Assembly: GCA_004211885.1 (NCBI GenBank)
Contig: SHBV01000022.1
Span: 1-47,509, forward strand
DNA length: 47,509 nt
Source of the DNA: Verrucomicrobiaceae bacterium
Lineage (GTDB): Bacteria > Verrucomicrobiota > Verrucomicrobiia > Verrucomicrobiales > DEV007
Reading direction: 5' to 3'
A model generated the notes under the pieces. That model did not search any database and had not been told where the DNA came from. It saw only the letters and a program-made list of their open reading frames with translations. The translations under genes were made by a program, and so were the position numbers. This document shows positions 34,115 through 43,501 of the stretch, piece by piece (the first letter of the stretch is position 1; every line of letters starts with the position of its first letter).

Positions 34115-35719
34115 TTACGGGCGCATCTTCTTCTTCCAATCGGCAGGCTTTTCAGCAACATCCGTATTATCGTCGTAATATTTACGTATCGCAACGAGTT
34201 GCTTTTTCATGTCCTCTTGTAATTTTTCTTTACCAGTTTTTCCGTAAATATTCTGCAACTCATCAGGGTCCTCTTTAAGGTCATACATTTCCCATTCATT
34301 TCCAAACTGATAAAAATGAATAAGTTTATATCTTTCGGTACGAATCCCGTAATGACGAGGAATCATATGAACGCTTGGATACTCATAATAGTGATAGTAA
34401 ATACTGTCTCTCCAGTTTTCAGCTTTCCCATTCTTAAGAATCGGAACAAGCGATCTACCTTGCATGTTTGCAGGAATATTGGCGCCAGCCATTTGAAGAA
34501 AAGTTTGAGCATAGTCTAAATTTTGAACCATCTGTTTTGACCTTGAACCGGCCTTAGTCACGCTGGGCCACTTTACGATTAATGGCATCTTCAATGACTC
34601 CTCATACATCCATCGCTTGTCATACCAGCCATGATCACCGATGTAGAATCCCTGATCCGATGAATAGATAACGACTGTATTCTTATCCAATTTTAACTCC
34701 TTAAGAGCGTCCTGGATCTTACCAACGCTATCATCGACTCCACGAACGCAACGAAGATAATTCTTCGCATATCGTTGAAACTTCCAACGGACAAGGTCTT
34801 TTCCGGAGAGCTTGGATTCATGGAATTTTTTATCCAAAGGAGCATAATATTCTCTCCATGACTTGATCTGTTCTTCACTCATTCTCTTCATGTTCCACCA
34901 AGCCGATCTGTCTTGTCGCTTCTGTGACGGAGCACCCTTGTAATCCGCTGTCAAGTCAACGAAGAGGTCATAATTAAGATCCATGTGTCGATCGATCTCA
35001 AGTTCCTGATGTCTTGCTGGGGGTGCGTTGTCCTCCCACTTATCAAAGAGTGTCTTAGGTTCAGGTATTGTTACATCTTTATAAAGAGACAAGTGCCTAA
35101 GAGCCGGCATCCAATTACGGTGAGGAGCCTTATGTTGAACCATAATCATGAATGGCTTCGACTTGTCCCGGCCTTCTCTGATCCAGTCGACAGCAAGGTC
35201 AGTGACAATGTCAGTACAATGCCCCTCGATACGAACGCGCCCCTTAGGAGTGATCAGATCAGGATTATAATATAGTCCCTGCCCAGGTAGTACTTTCCAG
35301 TCATCAAATCCTTGAGGCTTACCCTTAAGATGGGATTTACCATAAAGCGCAGTTGTGTATCCGGCCTTTCTAAGAATTTTAGGAAATGTTTGCTGGTTCC
35401 AATTGAAAGAATTTCCATTATTCATGAAACCGTTCTTATGACTGTGCTTTCCAGTCATGATCACAGCACGGCTAGGACCGCAAATCGAATTAGTGCAAAA
35501 ACTATTCTCAAAGAGCATCCCCTGCGCGGCTAATTCATCTATCCTCGGAGTCGGATTAATGGATTTCAACCATCCATTGTACGAACCGATAGCATGTGGG
35601 GCATGATCATCTGAAAAAATGAAAACAATGTTTGGTTTCTCTGCAGCATCGGATTGATTAGTTGAAAAATTCAATGCCGAAAAAATTAGAAGCAATATGA
35701 ATGGGCTTATTCTTATCAT
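34115..35719 (-). CDS. Secreted sulfatase, N-acetylglucosamine-6-sulfatase-like (S1 family)
   Basis: 534 residues with a signal peptide (cleavage near SDAAEKP, about 26). The metal site is NIVFIFSDDHAPHAIGSY, and the maturation motif is CGPSR (about 80-84, followed by AVIMTGKHSHKNGF). YSSDQGFYIGDHGWYDKRWMY (about 352-372) supplies the second active-site segment. The C-terminal region carries the short sulfatase C-terminal domain with YYHYYEYPSVHMIPRHYGIRT. The combination DDHA.....Y, CGPSRA and HLNGF-like block resembles S1_11 enzymes that remove 6-O-sulfate from GlcNAc; the exact substrate is inferred. A DUF1080 gene lies 51 bases upstream on the same strand, so the two may form a unit. Confidence 0.93.
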   Translation of the reverse strand: MIRISPFILLLIFSALNFSTNQSDAAEKPNIVFIFSDDHAPHAIGSYNGWLKSINPTPRIDELAAQGMLFENSFCTNSICGPSRAVIMTGKHSHKNGFMNNGNSFNWNQQTFPKILRKAGYTTALYGKSHLKGKPQGFDDWKVLPGQGLYYNPDLITPKGRVRIEGHCTDIVTDLAVDWIREGRDKSKPFMIMVQHKAPHRNWMPALRHLSLYKDVTIPEPKTLFDKWEDNAPPARHQELEIDRHMDLNYDLFVDLTADYKGAPSQKRQDRSAWWNMKRMSEEQIKSWREYYAPLDKKFHESKLSGKDLVRWKFQRYAKNYLRCVRGVDDSVGKIQDALKELKLDKNTVVIYSSDQGFYIGDHGWYDKRWMYEESLKMPLIVKWPSVTKAGSRSKQMVQNLDYAQTFLQMAGANIPANMQGRSLVPILKNGKAENWRDSIYYHYYEYPSVHMIPRHYGIRTERYKLIHFYQFGNEWEMYDLKEDPDELQNIYGKTGKEKLQEDMKKQLVAIRKYYDDNTDVAEKPADWKKKMRP

Positions 35720-35770
35720 GGAAATTGAGTTTGTAAGGTTATGATTATACGAAAGATATCTTAAGTCTAT

Positions 35771-36724
35771 TTAACGAGGTAATATCCAAACGTTTTTAAA
35801 AGTTACGGGATTACCGTGCCCTTGGAAAATGATAGGTCCTTCGGGCACTTCCTTACGGCCGCCACCAGCGCCTGTTCCTTTAGGTAACTTGGCTTTATCA
35901 TGTATAATGACCCCATTGTGTTTTACCGTGATAGTGGCATCACTAATTTTTTTCCCACCGTCAAACTTTGGAGCAATAAAATCAATGTCATAAGTTTGCC
36001 AACGGAGCGGAGGGAAGCACATAGGAATATCTGCAGCTTTATATTTATAAAAACATCCACACCATTGCTTAGGGTCTGACTTGAGAGGAACCTTTACCTG
36101 ATCCCTATCATAAACCAAACCAAAGCTATCAAGTATCTGAGTCTCATAACGGTTCTGTAAATAAATACCACTATTGCCACGGTCCTGACTACTTAGTGGT
36201 GAGTCTGGTTTGTATGGAAGCCTGAACTCCAAGTGAAGTGTGAAATCGCCATAATTGTCTGTTGTTTGTGCTCCAGCCATGAGTAGGCCATCCTTAACCT
36301 GACCATTAATGTGTTCCGATTTCTTCCCATCAAATAAAATGGTCGATCCTTCGGGAGCCTTGGCTCCAAGTGTCGGACTGACACGTTCCGTCCTTTTCAT
36401 ACCATTAATTCTTTTCTTCAGAGACTCGGCATTCATCAACTCAACATGAGGGTTCGACTCGTCCCATCCCTGGCCTGGAAGACCGCCCTCAAACTTACTC
36501 ACATAAAAGTTTCCTTTGCCCAATGCGGCTGCCTGCACACCAATACCCTCAGAAACATATTCTCCTTGCAATAAATAGTCAGGATCCTCAGCCGCTGCTT
36601 TATCCGCGTCCGTCCAAATGCGTCTGGACTGCTTATCAGCTGAAAGACAATAAGAAGAACCTAAAATAGTAATCCAAATAAGAATTCTAATAAAATTGGG
36701 ACATGACCGGAAGAATCTTTTCAT
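35771..36724 (-). CDS. Secreted DUF1080 (3-keto-disaccharide hydrolase-like) protein, long form
   Basis: 317 residues. A hydrophobic signal (about 8-28, FIRILIWITILGSSYCLSA) is followed by an N-terminal part (about 30-115) with DPDYLLQGEYVSEG, common in the longer planctomycete-type DUF1080 proteins. The DUF1080 sandwich (about 118-316) has GSTILFDGKKSEHI, DFTLHLEFRLPY, RGNSGIYLQNRYETQILDSFG and the C-terminal PIIFQGHGNPVTFKNVWI. Catalytic identity is unproven; the family binds or cleaves modified disaccharides. It is located directly before the S1 sulfatase on the same strand and after alaS. Confidence 0.88.
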   Translation of the reverse strand: MKRFFRSCPNFIRILIWITILGSSYCLSADKQSRRIWTDADKAAAEDPDYLLQGEYVSEGIGVQAAALGKGNFYVSKFEGGLPGQGWDESNPHVELMNAESLKKRINGMKRTERVSPTLGAKAPEGSTILFDGKKSEHINGQVKDGLLMAGAQTTDNYGDFTLHLEFRLPYKPDSPLSSQDRGNSGIYLQNRYETQILDSFGLVYDRDQVKVPLKSDPKQWCGCFYKYKAADIPMCFPPLRWQTYDIDFIAPKFDGGKKISDATITVKHNGVIIHDKAKLPKGTGAGGGRKEVPEGPIIFQGHGNPVTFKNVWILPR

Positions 36725-36804
36725 TAATCAATTTTGACACTAATTCTACGAAAATTGCAACAGAGGAAAATAGATACAGTTAGTAGGTACTATTAATATC
36801 AGAA

Positions 36805-39576
36805 CTATTTTATAATTGCCCGCGCCTCTGACATCATGGATTCAACGGCCGCTACATCATTGCCTGCGCCTCTGGCCATTTCAGGCTTTCCTCCACCCTT
36901 GCCTCCAATGATCGGAGCCAACTTTGAAATTAGATCTCCGGCATGAAAGCTATTCGTAAATTCGGAAGAGACTGAGACTCCGAGGTGAACTTTATCTGAA
37001 CCGATAACCGTTAAGACTCCGATACCTGAAAATTGTTTTTTCTTCAGTCCGTTTAAAAGTTCCTGCAATAGTGCTGGCGTTCCTTCAAAGCTATGAACGA
37101 TGAGAGGCACCTCGCCCTGAGCATTTGAAATTAACCCAGAGAGCATTGTATCTGCCTCAGCTGCTGCATTGGCCGATTGTCTTTTCTTTAAAGTCTTATC
37201 AGCATTAATATATGCATCCTTGAGAGAATCCCTGAATAGGATCCAGGTTTCAATCTCTTCGTCGTTACCGGTCATACTGGGTAAGCCTTGACTCTCATCA
37301 CCGAGGGACTTGAAGGCCAATTCAAGCTTCTGCCGTAATTCATGAGATTCCTCTTTGAGGGCAGCAATTCTTTCCTCAACAAATTGCTGAGCAGCGATAC
37401 TACAGACCGCCTCAATGCGTCGGACTCCAGCAGAAATGGCACCCTCACTTTTAATCTTAAATAATCCTATATCGCCCGTATTGCTGAGATGGGTTCCGCC
37501 ACACAGTTCCATTGAATAACCGTCCAAATTCGTTTCAGAGCCGCCTATCTGAACGACCCTGACCATGTCCCCATACTTGTCCCCAAAGAACTGCATAATG
37601 TCTTTTCTTTCTTTAACATCTGAATGTTTGACCTCCTCCCAAAAGACTGGATCATTGGCCAAGACCTTTTCATTTACTAATTTTTCTACGGAAGAGATCT
37701 GATCAGGTTGCAAAGCCTCACTGTTAAAATCAAAACGGAGCCGTCCGTTATCCACTAAGGATCCCTGCTGGGACACCTCAGGGCCCACGACCTCATGCAA
37801 AGCCCAGTGCATTAAATGGGTCGCAGTGTGGTGTATTTCAATCATTCTTCTGCGTTTAGAATCGACCTTCAACATCACATCGACGGGATCCCCTTCCCAG
37901 GAACTGATTGGCTCTTCGATGCGAAGACAAAAGGCCCCACTGACCTGAGTCACAGCCAATATCAAAATATTTTCATCTCCAATCACTAATTGACCATGGT
38001 CACTGACCTGACCGCCTTTCTCAGCATATAAAGGACACTTATCCACAATCGCGTAATACTCTCCATCACGCTGAATAAATTCGATGACACGGGCCGCCGA
38101 TTCGTCCTCATCAAATCCTGTAAATTCTGTCTCAACGTCAGACTTAAAATCCAAAGCAGCAATGACCTCAGATTGTGCATTACCTTTACTGATTTTTTGG
38201 TGCTCCTCGAAACGATTGGAGTAATCCTTCATATCCACGCGTAAACCGCATTCAGAAGCCATCAGTTCTGTAAGATCAATGGGAAACCCATAAGTCGATT
38301 CCAAATCAAAGGCAGTCTTTCCTGAGAATATATCTCCTTCGGTCCTACCCTGTTCCGTTTCAAAGAGTTTCATTCCACGATCAATGGTCTGCCCGAAGAG
38401 CAGTTCCTCAGAATTGAGTAACTCAATGATCGTATCCTTTTTTGTACTTATTTCAGGAAAAATATCTCCAAATTCAAAAACTAGTGTTGGAATTAAAGAA
38501 TTAAGGAATGGACCATCCTTGCCTAGGCCCAATGAACGTCCAAACTTGACTGCTCTTCTCAAGATCCGCCTCAAAACGTAATTACGACCCGCATTACCTG
38601 GCCTAATTCCGTCAGCAATAGCAAAACTCAAAGTACGTATATGATCTGCTATGACTCGAAACGCAATGTCAGTCTGCTCCTGATCCGTTAGCCCTTCCTT
38701 CTTGATTGGAAGCGTGCACCCATAAGTCTTACCGCTCGCCTCTTCTAAAGAATCAAATATTGGCCTAAAAACATCAGTCTCATAATTCGAAATTGGCTTT
38801 TAAAAATCAGTGAATCCGGCCGTTCCCTGAATCATAGAGCAGGCACGCTCAAAACCCATTCCAGTATCAACATGACAGGCAGGCAGAGGCTTAAAGGTTC
38901 CGTCAGGCTCAGCATTGTATTGGATGAACACAAGATTCCATAGCTCAATGCACCGCGCATCATCAGCATTCACTAACTTCCCTTCAGTGTCTCCCTCAGG
39001 AGTCAAATCTACATGAATTTCAGAACATGGTCCGCAAGGGCCAGTGTCCCCCATCATCCAGAAATTATCTTTCTTGTTTCCATGCACAATGTGCACATCA
39101 GGATCGAGACCAGCGCGCTCAAAAACCAAACGCCAATACTTATAGGCCTCCTCATCAAACTCGGCAGGGTCTCCTTGTCCTGGCATATAGACAGTCGCAA
39201 AGAGCCGAGACGGAGGGAATCCCCACCGATCGACTAGAAGCTCCCAGGCCCATTCTATGGCCTCTTTTTTGAAGTAATTACCGAATGACCAGTTCCCCAG
39301 CATCTCAAAGAGCGTCTGATGATAGGTATCAAATCCAACATCCTCAAGGTCATTATGCTTGCCCCCTGCCCTTATGCACTTCTGCGTATCAGCTGCCCTC
39401 GGAGGTTCATAGGGTGCCTTTTGCGTTCCTAGGAAGAAAGGCACGAACTGATTCATGCCAGCATTAGTAAAAAGGAGACCAGGAGATTCAGGCAACAATG
39501 ATGAGGACGGAACGATACTATGTTCCTTCTCTTTGAAAAAATCTAAAAAGGATTGTCGAATCTCTTTGGAAGTCAT
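36805..39576 (-). CDS. alaS: Alanyl-tRNA synthetase, interrupted by one in-frame TAA
   Basis: Apart from one stop the reading frame is continuous from ATG 39576 ([14 protein letters not shown]) to 36805, 924 codons including the final stop, a normal length for bacterial AlaRS. Codons 1-258 contain the class II core: [43 protein letters not shown] and motif 3 GMGFERA. Codon 259 is TAA (38800-38802). Downstream the same frame goes straight on with [24 protein letters not shown], the tRNA-binding part, the editing domain (HHTATH near 582, CGGTH near 691) and the C-Ala domain ([13 protein letters not shown] near 890). The downstream half alone could start only at TTG 38631, with no ribosome site. 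It may be a sequencing or assembly error, a true nonsense mutation, or readthrough. Divergent from the gluconokinase gene. Confidence 0.9.
38800..38802 (-). other. In-frame TAA inside alaS
   Basis: The codons around it read GAT TTT TAA AAG CCA ATT. Reading frames on both sides are identical (distance between the two parts is a multiple of 3), so this is a substitution-type stop and not a frameshift. From memory of AlaRS alignments a small residue such as Ser (TCA) is expected here; that assignment is inference. Confidence 0.9.
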
Positions 39577-39622
39577 TGACATGAACAAAAAAGAAAAGAA
39601 CTCAACTTGCGATCATAAGCAA

Positions 39623-40147
39623 ATGCCACGTTCATCTTATTTTACCTTGAATAAGAACACCTACATTCTGATGGGGGTCTGTGGATGCGGAAAAAGCACC
39701 ATAGGTGCACTTTTGGCGGAAAAAACCCAAGGAATTTTTAAGGACGGTGACATTTTTCATTCAGAAAAAAACGTCCAAAAAATGAGCTCCGGAACTCCTC
39801 TAACCGACAAGGACAGGGAAGATTGGCTCGATACAATTAGTGAATCGATCACATCACATACTGGTACCTGGCCATTATTTGTCGGCTGCTCAGCGCTCAA
39901 ACGCCGGTACAGAGAAATATTAAATTCTAAGATCAAGGAAAGTAATGTCCATTTCATTCATCTGAAAGGAAACCTTGAACTTATCAGTGAAAGAATGCAA
40001 AAGAGAGAAGGACACTTCATGAAATCCCGGATGATAGAATCTCAGTTCGAAGATCTCGAAGATCTCGAAGAAAAGGAAAAAGGATTTAGCGTTCTAATCA
40101 AGGATAGTCCGGAGCAGATCTGCTCACAAATCATTACTCGCATCTGA
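39623..40147 (+). CDS. Gluconokinase (AAA P-loop sugar kinase)
   Basis: 174 residues from ATG 39623; an alternative ATG at 39581 adds 14 polar residues and would overlap the 5' end of alaS. The N-terminal strand is followed by the Walker A motif GVCGCGKSTIG (about 16-26). GDIFHSEKNVQKMSSGTPLTDKDREDWL carries the gluconokinase signature (DxDxxH..N..KM..G.PL.D.DR..WL). CSALKRRYRE (about 90) and LKGNLELISERMQKREGHFM (about 112-131) match the lid region. It phosphorylates D-gluconate to 6-phosphogluconate in the cytoplasm. No other gluconate gene is adjacent. The 46-base gap to alaS is small for two divergent promoters. The M3 peptidase gene converges on it with a 5-base gap. Confidence 0.9.
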   Translation: MPRSSYFTLNKNTYILMGVCGCGKSTIGALLAEKTQGIFKDGDIFHSEKNVQKMSSGTPLTDKDREDWLDTISESITSHTGTWPLFVGCSALKRRYREILNSKIKESNVHFIHLKGNLELISERMQKREGHFMKSRMIESQFEDLEDLEEKEKGFSVLIKDSPEQICSQIITRI

Positions 40148-40152
40148 AAGAG

Positions 40153-42225
40153 TCAACCGAAGAGACCACTCCTCTTCAGTAACGCTTCTGGATCAGGATC
40201 TCGTCCCATGAAGTCGCGGAAAAGCTTCTGCGGATCTTCCGAATTACCTTTGCTCAGAATCTTAGAACGGAATTCGAGACCGACCTGAGGGTTCATGATG
40301 CCCTCTTCGAGGAAACGGGTAAATGCATCCGCGTCGAGGACTTCCGCCCACTTATACGAATAATAAGCAGCTGCGTATCCGGTAGGGCTCGCAAAGAGAT
40401 GACCAAAACGACGAGCCATCGTCGTAGCTTTGGTCAGTGTCGGAATAGTATAGGCAGACAGAAGCTCTTCGGTCAGTTCATCAAGGTCGCGACCAGGTTC
40501 CGCTCTTGAAGCCTCAGTAATGTGCAATTCAAGATCAAGCTTACCAAGGCTAAGCTGACGCATCATAGCTGTAGCGGAACGATAATTGCGTGCAGCTAAC
40601 ATCTTATCAAAAAGATCATCTGGAATCAGCTCGCCCGTTTCATAGTGCCTAGCAAAACGATCCAACGATTCTCTTGCCCAACAAAAGTTCTCCATAATTT
40701 GAGATGGCAACTCAACAAAGTCCCAGGCCACGTTCACTCCATTGAGTGACTTGATATCCACTTCCCCTAGAAGGTGATGTAAAAGATGACCAAATTCATG
40801 AAATACAGTTTCAACCTCATCATGTTTCAGCAGAGCTGGTTCGTTGCCGACTGGAGGAGTCATATTACCGCACATTAGTCCGAGATGAGGCGTCCTATCT
40901 CCGGCACCTTGAGGCTCACCAGTGATGAGATAATTCATCCATGCCCCGCTACGTTTGGACTCACGGGGAAACCAATCGGCATAAAAAGAACCAAGATGAT
41001 TGCCCTTCTCTGCATCATGTATTTCATAAAATTTCACTGAATCATGCCAGACATCAGGCCTTTCATTCGGTTCAGTGATCTTTACTCCAAAGATTTCAGT
41101 CACGATAGAGAACATCCCTTCGATGACGCTCCCAATTGAAAAATACGGCCTCAATTCCTCATCATCAAAATCGTATTCCTCCTTTCGTCTCTTTTCGGCC
41201 CAATAAGCAATTTCCCATGGCTCTAGGGGACCCGCTTCATTTTCTTGTGCCTGGGCCTTGTAATCTTCGAGTTCCTTAGTTTCAACATCAAAGAATGGCT
41301 TTGTCCTCTCATGTAAATCCTCAACAAATCCTAATGCTCTTTTACCATCTTTAGCCATTCGGCGCTGCAGGACCTGATCAGCAAAGTTCTCCTCTCCTAA
41401 AATTTCAGACTTCTCCTGACGGAGGCTAAGTATTTTCCAAACCAGATCCGTATTATCATAATCTCCGCTAGCCCCAATAGCACATGTTCCCTCCCAGACC
41501 TGCTTACGTATCGAATCTGATTGAACATGCTCAAGGACAGGAAAAAAAGATGGCGCCTGCAAAGTAAATCTCCACTTAAGCTCATCATCAGTCGCAATGC
41601 CTTTGGACTTTGCATTTTCAAGAGCAGCTGACTTTGCAAGTTCAGGCAAGCCCAATAAATGATCCTCTTCCTCTATTACCATTTCCCAAGCATTAGTCGA
41701 ATCGAGAACATTCTCTGAGTATTTTTGGGTCTTCTGAGCAAGTTCTGATTCCAGCTCCATGAGCCTTCCTTTCTTCTCGTCCGACAGCTCGGCTCCACTG
41801 TTCCTAAAATCAGTGATTGTCTCATCAAGAAACCTTTTCCTTGTCGGAGGCAATGCCTTTGCCTCATCAGTCTGACTGTAGGACTTTACTCGGTTCCAAA
41901 GACGAGCATTCAAAGGAATCTTAGCAAAGAATTCAGATACCTTTGGCAGCATCGCATTTTGCGCTTCACGCAATGGATCCGAGTTACAGACCGAATCCAA
42001 ATGACCAACTAATCCCCAAGGACGGCTCAGCGTTTCATAAGCGCTCTCAAGTGCCAATAATGTATTCTCAAATGTTAGTCCAGTTTCCGGAAAATTATCA
42101 CCAGACAAGGCGCTGATCTTATCCTCGGCCCTTTTTATGGCTTCAGAAATATCAGGCACCACATTTTCCGGCTTCAGTTGAGACCAGCGAATTTTAAATT
42201 CATCTTCGAGAAAGGGATGTTCCAT
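40153..42225 (-). CDS. prlC: M3-family oligopeptidase (oligopeptidase A/PrlC-like zinc metalloprotease)
   Basis: 690 residues from ATG 42225 (MEHPFLEDEFKIRWSQLKPENVVP); an in-frame ATG at 42282 would add 19 residues without family similarity. Length agrees with oligopeptidase A (about 680). The zinc site is HEFGH at 476-480 within VETVFHEFGHLLHHLLGEVD; a downstream Glu in the FVELPSQIMENFCWARESL segment is the third ligand. SIGSVIEGMFSIV and GAWMNYLITGEPQ are further family blocks, and GYAAAYYSYKWAEVLDADAF is near the C-terminus. There is no signal peptide, so it is cytoplasmic, degrading short peptides including cleaved signal peptides. It stands alone between convergent gluconokinase and divergent ArsM-type genes. 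Confidence 0.92.
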   Translation of the reverse strand: MEHPFLEDEFKIRWSQLKPENVVPDISEAIKRAEDKISALSGDNFPETGLTFENTLLALESAYETLSRPWGLVGHLDSVCNSDPLREAQNAMLPKVSEFFAKIPLNARLWNRVKSYSQTDEAKALPPTRKRFLDETITDFRNSGAELSDEKKGRLMELESELAQKTQKYSENVLDSTNAWEMVIEEEDHLLGLPELAKSAALENAKSKGIATDDELKWRFTLQAPSFFPVLEHVQSDSIRKQVWEGTCAIGASGDYDNTDLVWKILSLRQEKSEILGEENFADQVLQRRMAKDGKRALGFVEDLHERTKPFFDVETKELEDYKAQAQENEAGPLEPWEIAYWAEKRRKEEYDFDDEELRPYFSIGSVIEGMFSIVTEIFGVKITEPNERPDVWHDSVKFYEIHDAEKGNHLGSFYADWFPRESKRSGAWMNYLITGEPQGAGDRTPHLGLMCGNMTPPVGNEPALLKHDEVETVFHEFGHLLHHLLGEVDIKSLNGVNVAWDFVELPSQIMENFCWARESLDRFARHYETGELIPDDLFDKMLAARNYRSATAMMRQLSLGKLDLELHITEASRAEPGRDLDELTEELLSAYTIPTLTKATTMARRFGHLFASPTGYAAAYYSYKWAEVLDADAFTRFLEEGIMNPQVGLEFRSKILSKGNSEDPQKLFRDFMGRDPDPEALLKRSGLFG

Positions 42226-42335
42226 TCGAATAAGTGACTGAGATATTGCCGGGCATCCAGAAAAATATTCTTTTTTTATCACAATCTGGACTTTGACAAA
42301 ATCACCAAAGAGTTATAAAAACACGGAGATCTACC

Positions 42336-43481
42336 ATGAATAAAGAATCCGCTGTAAAAGAGAGATACGCTGCTGGTGCAGATATCCAAGAAGAGGCGCT
42401 CTGTTGCCCAGTCGAATATGATCCAAAATATTTGGACATTATTCCGGAAGAAGTCATTGAAAAGGATTATGGCTGTGGTGACCCGAGTCAGCACCTCAAT
42501 GAAGGTGAAACGGTATTGGATCTCGGAAGCGGGACCGGAAAGATCTGCTTCATTGCGAGTCAGGTCGTAGGTGCAAAAGGAAAAGTCATTGGTGTCGACA
42601 TGACTGATGACATGCTTGAAGTGGCGAGGCGGAATGCTCCAATCATTGCTGATAGGACCGGATACGCGAACGTTGAGTTCCGTAAGGGCCGCATTCAGGA
42701 TCTGGCCCTCGACCTGGAACTGCTCGACCAAGAACTTGATCAGGGAAATGGAAATGGTTCTGAAGCTTACTTGAGAGCAGAGCAATTAGCCTCCCAGATC
42801 CGATCTGAAAAGCCAATGATCCCGGACGATTCCGTTGACGTCGTAGTATCAAATTGTGTCTTGAATTTAGTGGACAACGATTCAAAGAAAGAACTTTTCA
42901 AAGAAATTTATCGCGTCCTCAAAAGAGGAGGGAGGGCCGTCATCTCCGATATCGTTTCGGATGAACCTGTGCCCCAGGAAATGCAGGACGATGATGAGTT
43001 GTGGAGCGGGTGCATATCGGGCGCTTTCCTTGAAGAACAATTTTTAACCGCATTCGAAGAAGCCGGGTTCTATGGTGTCCATATTCTAAAACTTGATGCG
43101 AAACCATGGCAAACGGTCAAAGGAATCGAATTTCGAAGCATGACGATTGAAGCATTCAAAGGAAAAGAAGGAACGTGCTTAGAAAGGAACCAAGCTGTGA
43201 TATATAAGGGCCCGTTCAAGCAGGTCCTTGATGATGATGGAAACTTCATGGAAAGAGGCAAACGCTACGCAGTCTGTGATAAGGTATATAACATATATAA
43301 AAATGAACCCTATAGTGATTGCTTTGAATTGGTCGACCCTATAGAGGAGATTCCAAAAGATGAAGCTAAGATCTTTGATTGCAGTACGACCCGACTCAGG
43401 GATCCAAAGGAGACGAAAGGGATGGACTATGAAGTCACGGATTCCGGTTCCGATTGCTGCAGTGAGAGTAATTGCTGCTGA
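42336..43481 (+). CDS. arsM: Arsenite S-adenosylmethyltransferase (ArsM), arsenosugar-pathway type
   Basis: 381 residues, cytoplasmic. N-terminal Cys pair at 23-24 (ALCCPVEYDPKYLDIIP), then DYGCGDP (Cys47), SAM motif I VLDLGSGTGK (60-69), VIGVDMTDDML, SNCVLNL (Cys174) and SGCISGA (Cys226). The last three cysteines match the As(III)-binding set of ArsM. After the methyltransferase domain (about 45-260) comes an extension with Cys281, 314, 329 and 349 and the terminal CCSESNCC, which could bind more metalloid. The N-terminal block and tail match the ArsM form linked, from memory, to arsenosugar synthesis. Its usual radical-SAM partner is not next door, and no ArsR site is obvious. Divergent from the peptidase gene (110 bases). 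Confidence 0.85.
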   Translation: MNKESAVKERYAAGADIQEEALCCPVEYDPKYLDIIPEEVIEKDYGCGDPSQHLNEGETVLDLGSGTGKICFIASQVVGAKGKVIGVDMTDDMLEVARRNAPIIADRTGYANVEFRKGRIQDLALDLELLDQELDQGNGNGSEAYLRAEQLASQIRSEKPMIPDDSVDVVVSNCVLNLVDNDSKKELFKEIYRVLKRGGRAVISDIVSDEPVPQEMQDDDELWSGCISGAFLEEQFLTAFEEAGFYGVHILKLDAKPWQTVKGIEFRSMTIEAFKGKEGTCLERNQAVIYKGPFKQVLDDDGNFMERGKRYAVCDKVYNIYKNEPYSDCFELVDPIEEIPKDEAKIFDCSTTRLRDPKETKGMDYEVTDSGSDCCSESNCC

Positions 43482-43501
43482 TACAGATCCCTAAAGATTG
43501 G

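Noticed and set aside
38631..38631. Independent gene starting at TTG 38631 for the C-terminal half of AlaRS
   Set aside because: There is no ribosome site, the start lies deep in a conserved segment, and the 55 codons upstream of it (38632-38799) are also conserved AlaRS sequence that this start would discard.
38800..38802. Selenocysteine or pyrrolysine recoding in alaS
   Set aside because: The codon is UAA, whereas these residues use UGA and UAG; no SECIS-like structure was seen.
39455..39622. Longer gluconokinase starting at 39455
   Set aside because: The extra residues overlap the 5' part of alaS antisense and have no kinase similarity; 39623 gives the normal family length.
42279..42785. 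168-codon minus-strand frame over the ArsM gene
   Set aside because: It is antisense to clear methyltransferase motifs and has no signal or domain of its own.
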